The notes below the pieces were generated by a model. It did no database searches and was not told the DNA's origin. It was given only the letters and a program-made list of their open reading frames with translations. Positions 1 through 6,497 of a stretch of DNA of 7,599 bases are shown in pieces. Each line of letters starts with the position of its first letter. Position 1 is the first letter of the stretch. This DNA is from Planctomycetaceae bacterium. Its GTDB lineage: Bacteria; Planctomycetota; Planctomycetia; Pirellulales; Pirellulaceae. The position numbers and the translations under genes were made by a program. Location: the NCBI GenBank assembly GCA_002862265.1, contig PKCQ01000048.1:1-7599 (forward strand), read 5' to 3'.

Positions 1-435
1 TCTGCGCCTGGGACCTCGAGGGCCGTCTGGGGTGATGGCAAGGCAGCGTCCGTCGCCTTGATTCATGATTTCCTTCAGTGCCGCTGTACCTCCTCGGCTG
101 CTCGATCCTCGCACCGTTTCCAGGCCGGCAAAGCGAGCCATCTGCGATAGAATCTCTGCGTCTTGATGCTGGCTGACCAGCATGGCCAACCGTGAATTGG
201 GGCGCAGGTAAACGGGGATCGGAAGGTATTCGTGCCAAAATACAAAAATCGCAGGTGGCTGAAAATCACTCGCACTAGGATCGGCACTAGGCTCGTGCAG
301 AAAGCATTTGTAGTCGAGCGTAGACCACCACTGGTTGAGCACTTGAATACATCCTAGTCCGCCAAGACGCCATAGGAACTGCGGTGGTTTTTGACGCCTG
401 AGGAATTGTCTGGTTTTGACGGAAAGTTTTAGCAT
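1..435 (-). CDS. DUF374-type lysophospholipid acyltransferase family protein, 5' part only (cut by window edge)
   Basis: I translated this by hand: 145 uninterrupted codons from an ATG at 435 to the window edge, so the C-terminal part is missing. The family (Pfam DUF374, in the lysophospholipid acyltransferase superfamily) is usually a little over 200 residues and is thought to acylate a lipid at the inner membrane; the exact substrate is unknown. Three family blocks are visible: the acyltransferase histidine block WHEYLP at residues 67-72, RGSSSRGG at 109-116, and ITPDGPRGPRR at 134-144. Between them lies a stretch typical of the family (LAMLVSQHQDAE, 83-94). The start is well fixed because an in-frame TAG lies four codons upstream and no other start codon lies between. 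No clear Shine-Dalgarno sequence is seen. It begins 24 bases after the dapF stop codon, in the same frame, and is probably co-transcribed with dapF. Family assignment is firm; substrate is open. Confidence 0.88.
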   Translation of the reverse strand, partial: MLKLSVKTRQFLRRQKPPQFLWRLGGLGCIQVLNQWWSTLDYKCFLHEPSADPSASDFQPPAIFVFWHEYLPIPVYLRPNSRLAMLVSQHQDAEILSQMARFAGLETVRGSSSRGGTAALKEIMNQGDGRCLAITPDGPRGPRRR

Positions 436-459
436 CGATGGGGGCTTCTACGGTGAACG

Positions 460-1290
460 CTACCACTCGCCTTGAAAAACTTCTACGGCACCACCCGTCA
501 TGTAAACATGCTCCGTGGCTTCATCCCAACGCAGATGCAAGTCTCCACCGAGCAAATGGATAAGGACTTCACGTTGAGTTTTTTCGCATAGCGCACCTGC
601 GACGCAAACGGCACTAGCTCCTGTCCCACACGCCCATGTTTCACCAGATCCACGTTCCCAGGTTCTCTGGCGAAGTTCCACTTCAGAGATTTGCTCGATG
701 AACTCGACGTTGACTCTCTGTGGAAAACGGGCGTCGGTTTCAATCTGAGGTCCCATGCCGAGAACCAATTCATCAGTGGCTTCCGGCACAAAGACGACGC
801 AGTGCGGATTGCCCATCGAAACGCAGGTTACCGAGAGGTTCTGATCACCGAATCGAGTCGGATGGTTGATCACGGGTTCTGTTGATATAGTTGTTGGGAC
901 TTCAGGCGGGGACAAGATGGGCTTGCCCATATCGACTGTTACCAGTTTTGCTTTTCCGCCTTCTATTTCTAGCGAAAGATCCAGCACACCGTTGCCGGTC
1001 AGAATGGAGAGCTTCTCCTGTTTGCAGATGCCGTGATCGTACACGTACTTGGCCACACAGCGGATGCCATTGCCGCACATCTCGGCTTCGCTTCCGTCGG
1101 CATTGAACATCCGCATCTGAGCATCAGCTTTTTCCGTCGGAAGAATCAAAATGAGGCCGTCTGCTCCGACACCGAACCTTCGGTCGGAAATTTGCTTCGC
1201 GAGTTCAGCAGGTTCGGCAGGCGTCGTTTCCTGAAAGCAATCAACATAGATGTAGTCGTTGCCCGCGCCATGCATCTTCGTAAACTTCAT
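460..1290 (-). CDS. dapF: Diaminopimelate epimerase
   Basis: This 276-residue cytoplasmic enzyme interconverts LL- and meso-diaminopimelate, the penultimate step of lysine synthesis and the source of the cross-linking residue of peptidoglycan. Length and motifs match the family throughout. The N-terminal FTKMHGAGNDY is at 3-13 and FGVGADGL at 39-46. The first catalytic cysteine is Cys72 in MCGNGIRC, and the second is Cys221 in ACGTGASA. Substrate-binding elements are also present: Asn64 in FNADGSEAE, GNPH at 160-163, VNVEF at 193-197 and ERGSGET at 212-218. Both lobes of the pseudo-symmetric fold are therefore intact and the enzyme should be active. The ATG at 1290 gives the canonical N-terminus; upstream there is only a weak GAGAG about 12 bases away. 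A 127-base gap separates it from the preceding small gene, AT-rich near the start codon, so dapF may have its own promoter, although I cannot point to a good -35/-10 pair. No other lysine-pathway gene is adjacent. Confidence 0.98.
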   Translation of the reverse strand: MKFTKMHGAGNDYIYVDCFQETTPAEPAELAKQISDRRFGVGADGLILILPTEKADAQMRMFNADGSEAEMCGNGIRCVAKYVYDHGICKQEKLSILTGNGVLDLSLEIEGGKAKLVTVDMGKPILSPPEVPTTISTEPVINHPTRFGDQNLSVTCVSMGNPHCVVFVPEATDELVLGMGPQIETDARFPQRVNVEFIEQISEVELRQRTWERGSGETWACGTGASAVCVAGALCEKTQREVLIHLLGGDLHLRWDEATEHVYMTGGAVEVFQGEW

Positions 1291-1417
1291 CTGACGCTAA
1301 TTCTCTCGTGGTTTTCTTATGTTCTTGATAAATTGTGTGCGGTGGCCATGTCTTATCATGCAATGGTAACGAATCCAGCCTTGTCGTCGAGGCGTGCTTG
1401 TCGCACGGCGGGTAAGC

Positions 1418-1708
1418 TTAGCCAAGCAGATCCAGTTTTCCGGCATTTGCAGAATCTTTCGTAACTAATGCTGCGGTGGCACCTTCGCCGGTCCCTGACT
1501 TCGTATCAAGAGATTTACAAAGCTGATCGCTGCGAGGTCCACGCTCCTCGTTGGCATTGGTGATCCCTTCCACGCCATCGATCTGCACGAGATCGCCAGG
1601 CTTTGCTAACTGCGCTGCTTTAGCATTTTGCTTGGCTGCCTTCGATTCAGACTGCCGTTGCGCGGCTTGGGCGTTGAGGGCAACAATAGACGGAGTTGAC
1701 ATGTCCAT
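1418..1708 (-). CDS. Small hypothetical protein, 96 residues, Ala/Gln/Lys-rich
   Basis: I do not recognise this protein. It is 96 residues with no signal peptide or membrane segment. Residues about 8-36 are rich in Ala, Gln and Lys and should form one polar helix (for example NAQAAQRQSESKAAKQ). A compact segment follows, PGDLVQIDGVEGI at 37-49, and then a polar, probably disordered tail rich in Gly, Ser, Thr and Asp. A single cysteine lies near residue 64. Translation is well supported: a GGAGGAG ribosome binding site lies 8 bases before the ATG and overlaps the last codons of the upstream AsmA-like gene, with only four bases between that stop and this start. A second ATG two codons in (1702) is possible but worse placed. 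The coupling suggests a product made together with the AsmA-like protein; any functional link is inference. The upstream coupling and strong RBS are the main reasons to believe it is a real gene. Confidence 0.7.
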   Translation of the reverse strand: MDMSTPSIVALNAQAAQRQSESKAAKQNAKAAQLAKPGDLVQIDGVEGITNANEERGPRSDQLCKSLDTKSGTGEGATAALVTKDSANAGKLDLLG

Positions 1709-1712
1709 TGAT

Positions 1713-4700
1713 CTATCTCCTCCAAGGCAGAATAGGCGAGCTTTCGCGCTCCGCCAGTTCAGGAAAAATTTGTTGCATCGTTGCCTCTAACTGGGGAAAG
1801 GCGCGCCGTTTCATCGTTGGATTGTCTAGCGTTCCGTCGACGCGGATTTTCATCAGCGTTGCGAAGCGAGACTCTTGGAGCAGAGGTGAGACGACTCGGT
1901 TGCCTGGAAAGCGACTGCCAACATAGGCGTACATGTCCAGGTTGATTTCACGTCGCAAGTTGGTGCTTCCCTCGCCCTTCAAGCGAATCACATCGCCAGC
2001 GCAGTAGACGTTAGCCAGCTCAATTCGCTCGCCGTCAACCTCAAAGTCGATGTTGGCCGTTTGAAACGCATCGTCTTGTGCCGAAACAGAAGCGACGTTC
2101 ATCAGCCGAATCATGAAGGGAAGCTCGTAAAGCTTGGCTTCGTTGATCTGGATCTTCCCATCACCGTGGTAAGTTTTCGGATCCCAAAGAATTCCGTCAA
2201 TACTAATCTGTGCATCGCAAAGTCCTTCGACACTGGCCGAATCGACGCTAAGATCGCGGAGAAGTAAATTCAAGTCTGCGCCATTCAGACTGGTTTCGGC
2301 TTCGAATTCTCCCGTACCCATTTTGCTGCGCCCGGCCAGTACAAACTTGCCTGTTAGTGAGCTCGCAGTCATGGCTGTCGACTCCAGCGAAGCTCCGAAG
2401 CGCTGCAGAGCAGGGCTGGATGTAAGTAGTGGTTCTGTTCGATCGCCAAAGTAAAGCTGGTTGTCTTGAATAATGAATGGTCCACGGAGTCGCGTGACGG
2501 GGATCTCAAAGACGGTCAATGCATCCATGTCAAGAGATCCGCGGGCTTCCACGTAGTCCCCGCGGTTCTCCCCCTGCATCCAGACGGTGCCGCGTAAGTT
2601 GCCAACGTAACTGCCGTCAGCGAGCTGACCATCCTCGATGGCGAGTTGGGCGTCCCAGGCCGTTTCCAGTTCGTTCTTTTCGCTATCTGCAAAGACGATC
2701 TGGCTTTTACCGAATATGCTGATCGGCCCGCGAAAATCCGTCTTAACTAGCGAATCGCGAATCGAAGCGGGCAAGGCGAGCAAGAGCTCTCTATTGACAA
2801 CTAACCGCGTCTGGGGAAGCCACTTCACGTCTGCTCGCCAACGACCGTCTTCTCTAGGCATGCATTCACCGCCCATTGCGATGCGGCTATCACCGTTAGT
2901 GCCCGAGGCATGATGGATTTTTACGTATCCCGGGATGTAGCTGATGTCACAGTCCACATCGGAGAGAAGATAGGGAAAGGATTTCGGTTTGACTCGCAGC
3001 GAGGTGCCGGAACTTGCGTTGGTGGAACTTTCCTCCAGGATGCGAACCTCAGTTCGAACAGCCGTGTTTGGCGTTTTTCGAGAGAGTTGGACAAGGACTT
3101 TGTCGAGCGTCCCCTGAGGCCGGATTTCATCCCATACGAACTGCGTTTCCGCTGGCAATGCCGTCTTCAGTTCTTTGTCAACTGGCAAGTTCTCGGCTCG
3201 GAAATCGAGGTGCATGGGGACACCTTCGGGGGCGATCTGCCAATTGCCTGAGCAATGGATGCGTCCACTATCGTTGTGCCCGACAAACTCCGAGGCTGTC
3301 CACTCGTTGTCGGTACACCGAAGTCTGCCGCGAATGTCGTAAATTGGGTAGCGAAAGAGATCGTATTCGATGCTAGCTGACTCGATGAGAGCATCAAGCT
3401 TCTTGTGCCATGTGTCCTCAAGTGAACTGCGGTGGAAAACAGCGCTGCTAACTCGAACCGTTCCAGTTGGATGCAACGAGCGAACAAACTTTTCGCCACC
3501 AGACATAGGTTTGCCGGTTTGAGTAAGACTCGAGAGCATGAGTTCGTCGATCGAAACTGGCTTGTCAACACTGCAAGTCAGTGTGCCGAACCAGGGTGAT
3601 ACAGACTCGGGGGCCTGCCTAGAATTTGTTAATGAAAAGCTACCGTGCATGGGTTGTCCGCCTGTCAGTCCTGAAACGTGTTCGCTGCTAATCTGATTGT
3701 TCTGATAGACGACGCGTCCGGCAATGTTTTCAATCGGATAGGGGAAAAGCCAAGGGCGAATCGCAACGTTCTGAAGCCGGACGTCAATTTTGGGCGTCCA
3801 GTTGCGGCCATCAAACGTTAGATGAACGTCTCCCGTGACTCCGCCAGTGACATTCATCTTGTCCCAGCTTGCCTGCAGTTTGGGTGACAGTGATTCGTAG
3901 AGCCTATGGTCTAGTTCTAGATTCGCCACTTGCGCTGCAACTACTAAGGGGCTCTTGGGCCGATACCCGAAGATGTTCGCGTTGAGCTTGATTTTGGCAG
4001 CTCCGCTTTCAGCCGACAGGTTCTTCAGTTTGAGAACCGAGTTTTCACAAGTGAACTGACTGTCAATGTTTTGGAGAAGGTACGGCAATCGCTCGTCCTG
4101 AAGTCGGCCCGAGCGAAGTTGACCATTGACAGTGAAGTTCGGGGGGTTTCCGTCTTGAGAAGTAACTTTGAAGGCAGCGCCGGCTTCGCACTCTAATCCA
4201 CTGAGTTGTGCGAGGTACTTCGATATCTCCGGCGGCAAAGTTTCGTGCAGTGACTTGGCAAGCATCAGTCTCTTGATGTTGCCCTCCACGGCCCATGTAT
4301 TCCGTTCCGGTGCGACATGAGCCTTGAACTGGAAGCTTCCGATGGTGCCAGAACTCCGGCCCGTTACATTGGCATCGATGACTTTCGTGGTTTGGGATGC
4401 GACGACGATCTTACGATGGTCCACGACACCGGTTAGATCATGAAATGTGATTCGTGGTGCATCCGTATGCTCGGATTTTCGAAGGTTTACGGTGGCTCCG
4501 GCAAAGATAATTTTCGGTGGCGTTGAATTGGGTTTGGGATGCGGTATCAATCCTTCGACGGACCAAGAGCCGTCGGCTGTGGGGTAGACATTACACTGGA
4601 TTCCGAAGAGTTCGACTTTGCTCAGGGCAATGCGTTTTTGTAGCCAATCATCGATTCCGAGGTTGCCGCGCAGTACAACACGGCCGGCCGCAAAAGTGGG

Positions 4701-5063
4701 CGCTGCTCCGGCCTTGCGTTCCGACTTCGAGCCTGCGGTGACATTGCTGAGGACGATATCGCCACGATCATTCTGACTAAGGCTTTCAAAATTCACTTGC
4801 GAGTCAGCAAAGAGTTGTACGAGCTCTTTTTGAACGGCTGCATGCAGCTGATGGTGGTATTTCTTCGAGCACGCTCGGTAGACAAGAACCGTTGCAACAA
4901 TTGCCAGAATAAGGATCAGCAGATTCGAGTGCGAGTTACCAGCACGAGATGCTAATTTCTTTTCCTGAGATGGCTGTACGGCAGATTGAGAACGGCGCAG
5001 CTCGAAACGCCTTCGCACACTACGAAGGCCTCGTTGAGCAGAATTGTGCATAGGAACATCCAT
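1713..5063 (-). CDS. Large AsmA-like protein, single N-terminal membrane anchor and repeated periplasmic domain
   Basis: With the ATG at 5063 the protein has 1116 residues. It starts with a basic cytoplasmic segment (RSVRRRFELRR, 14-24), then one membrane helix at about 47-62 (LLILILAIVATVLVYR). The rest should lie in the periplasm as beta-rich AsmA-type repeats. A block resembling PYxLxNIxG followed by a Ser-Gly/Gly segment recurs near residues 326, 440, 570 and 696, with a weaker copy near 851; helical LxxLP segments recur near 274, 390, 634 and 762. The C-terminal part (about 923-1063) resembles the AsmA-like C-terminal domain, with IDFEVDGERIELANVYCAG and IRLKGEGSTN followed by LDMYAYVGSR. 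Relatives in the AsmA/YhdP/TamB group are linked to moving phospholipid or controlling assembly across the envelope. The frame is also open to a TTG at 5114, adding 17 residues; its upstream AAAGG is too close to serve it, and neither ATG (5063, 5051) has a good RBS. Family call good, exact role unknown. Confidence 0.85.
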   Translation of the reverse strand: MDVPMHNSAQRGLRSVRRRFELRRSQSAVQPSQEKKLASRAGNSHSNLLILILAIVATVLVYRACSKKYHHQLHAAVQKELVQLFADSQVNFESLSQNDRGDIVLSNVTAGSKSERKAGAAPTFAAGRVVLRGNLGIDDWLQKRIALSKVELFGIQCNVYPTADGSWSVEGLIPHPKPNSTPPKIIFAGATVNLRKSEHTDAPRITFHDLTGVVDHRKIVVASQTTKVIDANVTGRSSGTIGSFQFKAHVAPERNTWAVEGNIKRLMLAKSLHETLPPEISKYLAQLSGLECEAGAAFKVTSQDGNPPNFTVNGQLRSGRLQDERLPYLLQNIDSQFTCENSVLKLKNLSAESGAAKIKLNANIFGYRPKSPLVVAAQVANLELDHRLYESLSPKLQASWDKMNVTGGVTGDVHLTFDGRNWTPKIDVRLQNVAIRPWLFPYPIENIAGRVVYQNNQISSEHVSGLTGGQPMHGSFSLTNSRQAPESVSPWFGTLTCSVDKPVSIDELMLSSLTQTGKPMSGGEKFVRSLHPTGTVRVSSAVFHRSSLEDTWHKKLDALIESASIEYDLFRYPIYDIRGRLRCTDNEWTASEFVGHNDSGRIHCSGNWQIAPEGVPMHLDFRAENLPVDKELKTALPAETQFVWDEIRPQGTLDKVLVQLSRKTPNTAVRTEVRILEESSTNASSGTSLRVKPKSFPYLLSDVDCDISYIPGYVKIHHASGTNGDSRIAMGGECMPREDGRWRADVKWLPQTRLVVNRELLLALPASIRDSLVKTDFRGPISIFGKSQIVFADSEKNELETAWDAQLAIEDGQLADGSYVGNLRGTVWMQGENRGDYVEARGSLDMDALTVFEIPVTRLRGPFIIQDNQLYFGDRTEPLLTSSPALQRFGASLESTAMTASSLTGKFVLAGRSKMGTGEFEAETSLNGADLNLLLRDLSVDSASVEGLCDAQISIDGILWDPKTYHGDGKIQINEAKLYELPFMIRLMNVASVSAQDDAFQTANIDFEVDGERIELANVYCAGDVIRLKGEGSTNLRREINLDMYAYVGSRFPGNRVVSPLLQESRFATLMKIRVDGTLDNPTMKRRAFPQLEATMQQIFPELAERESSPILPWRR
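1717..1723 (-). promoter_or_regulatory. Strong Shine-Dalgarno sequence of the 96-residue gene, inside the end of the AsmA-like gene
   Basis: On the minus strand the sequence GGAGGAG lies 8 bases before the ATG at 1708. It is formed by the Trp-Arg-Arg codons that end the AsmA-like protein, directly before its TAG stop. It is the best ribosome binding site in the window and decides the start of the small gene. Its position implies that ribosomes finishing the AsmA-like gene can re-initiate on the small gene. Confidence 0.75.
2859..4088 (-). repeat. Internal protein repeat of the AsmA-like protein, four recognisable copies of the PYxLxNIxG block
   Basis: Four copies can be aligned by eye in the translation: LPYLLQNIDSQFTCENS (starting at 4088), FPYPIENIAGRVVYQNN (3746), FRYPIYDIRGRLRCTDN (3356) and FPYLLSDVDCDISYIPG (2978). 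Each is followed by a beta strand, an SG or SA turn, a Gly-rich turn and another strand. The copies are 114, 130 and 126 residues apart. A weaker fifth version, FEIPVTRLRGPFIIQDN, begins near 2510. The repeat is conserved in protein pattern but diverged in DNA, so it is an old domain repeat and not a recent duplication. Confidence 0.6.
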
Positions 5064-5139
5064 GTACTTCTGGCGCTGCGATGCTGTTGCTGACGAGGCG
5101 AGGAGACAGCACAAACCTTTCCGTTAAGTGCACGTCGAC

Positions 5140-6459
5140 TCAGGTTTCCTTTTCTCGCGCACTGCATCCAAATTTGGCGGCGAGTGCCACTCCGGCGAGC
5201 ACGCAAAGAACAAAGACTGCGGGTTCTCTGTAGCGGATAGAACCAACAAATACCATGTGCAGCAGCGTGAAGTAAATACAAGGCAGCCAGCAGAGCCAGA
5301 TCACTGCCCTGCCCCGTTTTGCTAGCAAATCCGACTGGGGCGAACCGCTGAAGGTTGCAATGGCGGCAAAAACCATAACGAAAGAACAGCTAATCGTGAT
5401 CGCTAGCCGCATAAAGCTTGAGGCACTTTCTCCTCCGCCCGGCCAGATACTCCAAGTCCGCAGGAATTTGAGTCCTGCCAGCTGAATTGTACGCCCCGGA
5501 TGCTCCAAGGCAAATCGAACGGCAGCCGCTTTGGCTCGGCGGTCAACTCGATACTCAAAGGTACTCGCAAGTGGCTCAGTGGTGGCCGCATCCGCCACTC
5601 GCTGTTCATCCTGAAGCCGTATGCTAAATGCCATACCAGTATCACTTCCACCAGTCGCTTCAGGGTGTAACCCATCGTACAAACTCAAGCCGACTTGCAG
5701 CGAAGTGGGCACGAAATGGCCGGTGAGCTGATAGTTTCTAACCCACCACGGGCTCATCGTTACAGACATAGTTAGCAGAGCTATCATGCCCAGTTTCAAG
5801 TGTTCCCTTCGATCGGGACCAATCAAGAAAAGAGCCACCGTTGAGAAGGGAATAAATAGCAGCCAACTTGGGCGAGCCAAAATGGCAAGACCGGCCATGC
5901 AGCCTCCCAACGCAACCCGGCGATAAGAATATGCACTTCTGGTGTTCGCATTACTCGGGCCCTTCTGGAAAGCTACCTGCAACTGCAGCAGGTGAGCCAG
6001 CATCAGCGGCATAAACACCGCCTCGCTAAGCAAGGTGATACTCATACCGATGGCTGAGGGGTAGACTGCCGCAAGCGCGCCCGCAGCAAGACCTGCACAT
6101 GGTCCTGCTAACCTTCGAGCAAACAGGAGCAAGAGTGCGACCGCCAAAGTCCCGAGTGCGGCACAAGCTAGGCGCGCTAGGAGAACTTTTGCCGAAAGTC
6201 CTAGGGGAATCGATGTGAATGGCGTTAGAAAGAGTGGAAATAGCGGCGCACGAAAAACGCTCGCATCAGGACTCCCGTATTCGTAGTTTTCCCCTGCAGC
6301 GATATGTTCAGCCAGTACCCAATAACTGAGGCTATCACCCATCCGGAAAAAATGTGCCTCCGCATCAGTCGTCTGATGCCAAGTAATTGCGGCCGTCAAT
6401 CGCAAGAGAAATGCGACTGTGAGAATGAGCCAAGTCGCTTTGCGAAAGTTCCAATTCAT
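5140..6459 (-). CDS. Polytopic membrane glycosyltransferase, GT-C fold (ArnT/PMT-like, GT39-related)
   Basis: This 439-residue protein has about nine hydrophobic helices (around 9-27, 88-113, 119-137, 140-160, 185-213, 221-237, 352-370, 385-403 and 413-429). The first periplasmic loop holds the pattern expected of GT-C enzymes: GDSLSYWVLAEHIAAG at 41-56, with Asp42 as the likely catalytic acid, followed by FRAPLFPLFL at 69-78. Further family-like elements are LARPSWLLF at 194-202, SPWWVRNYQLTGHFV at 236-250, and SIRYREPAVFVL at 407-418 near the C-terminus. Such enzymes transfer a sugar from a polyprenyl-phosphate donor to a lipid, glycan or protein on the periplasmic side; the acceptor here cannot be told from sequence. 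The protein is shorter than full ArnT/PMT enzymes because it lacks a large C-terminal soluble domain. The ATG at 6459 follows the ketosynthase stop by 38 bases; there is no clear RBS. The stop at 5140 is close to the AsmA-like gene, so co-transcription is likely. Confidence 0.82.
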   Translation of the reverse strand: MNWNFRKATWLILTVAFLLRLTAAITWHQTTDAEAHFFRMGDSLSYWVLAEHIAAGENYEYGSPDASVFRAPLFPLFLTPFTSIPLGLSAKVLLARLACAALGTLAVALLLLFARRLAGPCAGLAAGALAAVYPSAIGMSITLLSEAVFMPLMLAHLLQLQVAFQKGPSNANTRSAYSYRRVALGGCMAGLAILARPSWLLFIPFSTVALFLIGPDRREHLKLGMIALLTMSVTMSPWWVRNYQLTGHFVPTSLQVGLSLYDGLHPEATGGSDTGMAFSIRLQDEQRVADAATTEPLASTFEYRVDRRAKAAAVRFALEHPGRTIQLAGLKFLRTWSIWPGGGESASSFMRLAITISCSFVMVFAAIATFSGSPQSDLLAKRGRAVIWLCWLPCIYFTLLHMVFVGSIRYREPAVFVLCVLAGVALAAKFGCSAREKET

Positions 6460-6497
6460 CGGTAAAGCGACGATTTCTTTGAAAGCCTGCAGGTCGC

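Noticed and set aside
75..287. Minus-strand ORF of 70 residues
   Set aside because: It is a shadow: the overlapping frame from 435 downwards carries clear DUF374 acyltransferase motifs.
1392..1407. Inverted repeat CGTGC-TTGTC-GCACG shortly after the stop of the 96-residue gene, as a possible terminator
   Set aside because: The stem is only five base pairs, flanking bases do not extend it, and no T-run follows on the minus strand. A weak RNA hairpin is possible but an intrinsic terminator is not supported.
1291..1417. Possible dapF promoter with TTGCAT as the -35 box
   Set aside because: No acceptable -10 hexamer occurs at 16-18 bases; the AT-rich stretch near 1310-1340 is suggestive only.
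1033..1464. Plus-strand ORF of 143 residues covering the start of dapF and the gap beyond it
   Set aside because: Most of it is antisense to the well-supported dapF coding region and its translation shows no recognisable motif; no ribosome binding site makes it convincing.
2910..3376. Two overlapping plus-strand ORFs (113 and 120 residues) inside the AsmA-like gene
   Set aside because: Both lie opposite a continuous coding frame with repeat periodicity; their translations are Arg/Cys-rich as expected of antisense reading.
5403..5675. Minus-strand ORF of 90 residues within the glycosyltransferase gene
   Set aside because: It is out of frame with a gene that has clear GT-C motifs and membrane helices; its translation has no family signature.
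6460..6497. Palindrome CCTGCAGG and a spaced GCGAC/GTCGC inverted repeat between ketosynthase and glycosyltransferase genes
   Set aside because: Both are short enough to arise by chance and have no partner copy or regulatory context in the window.
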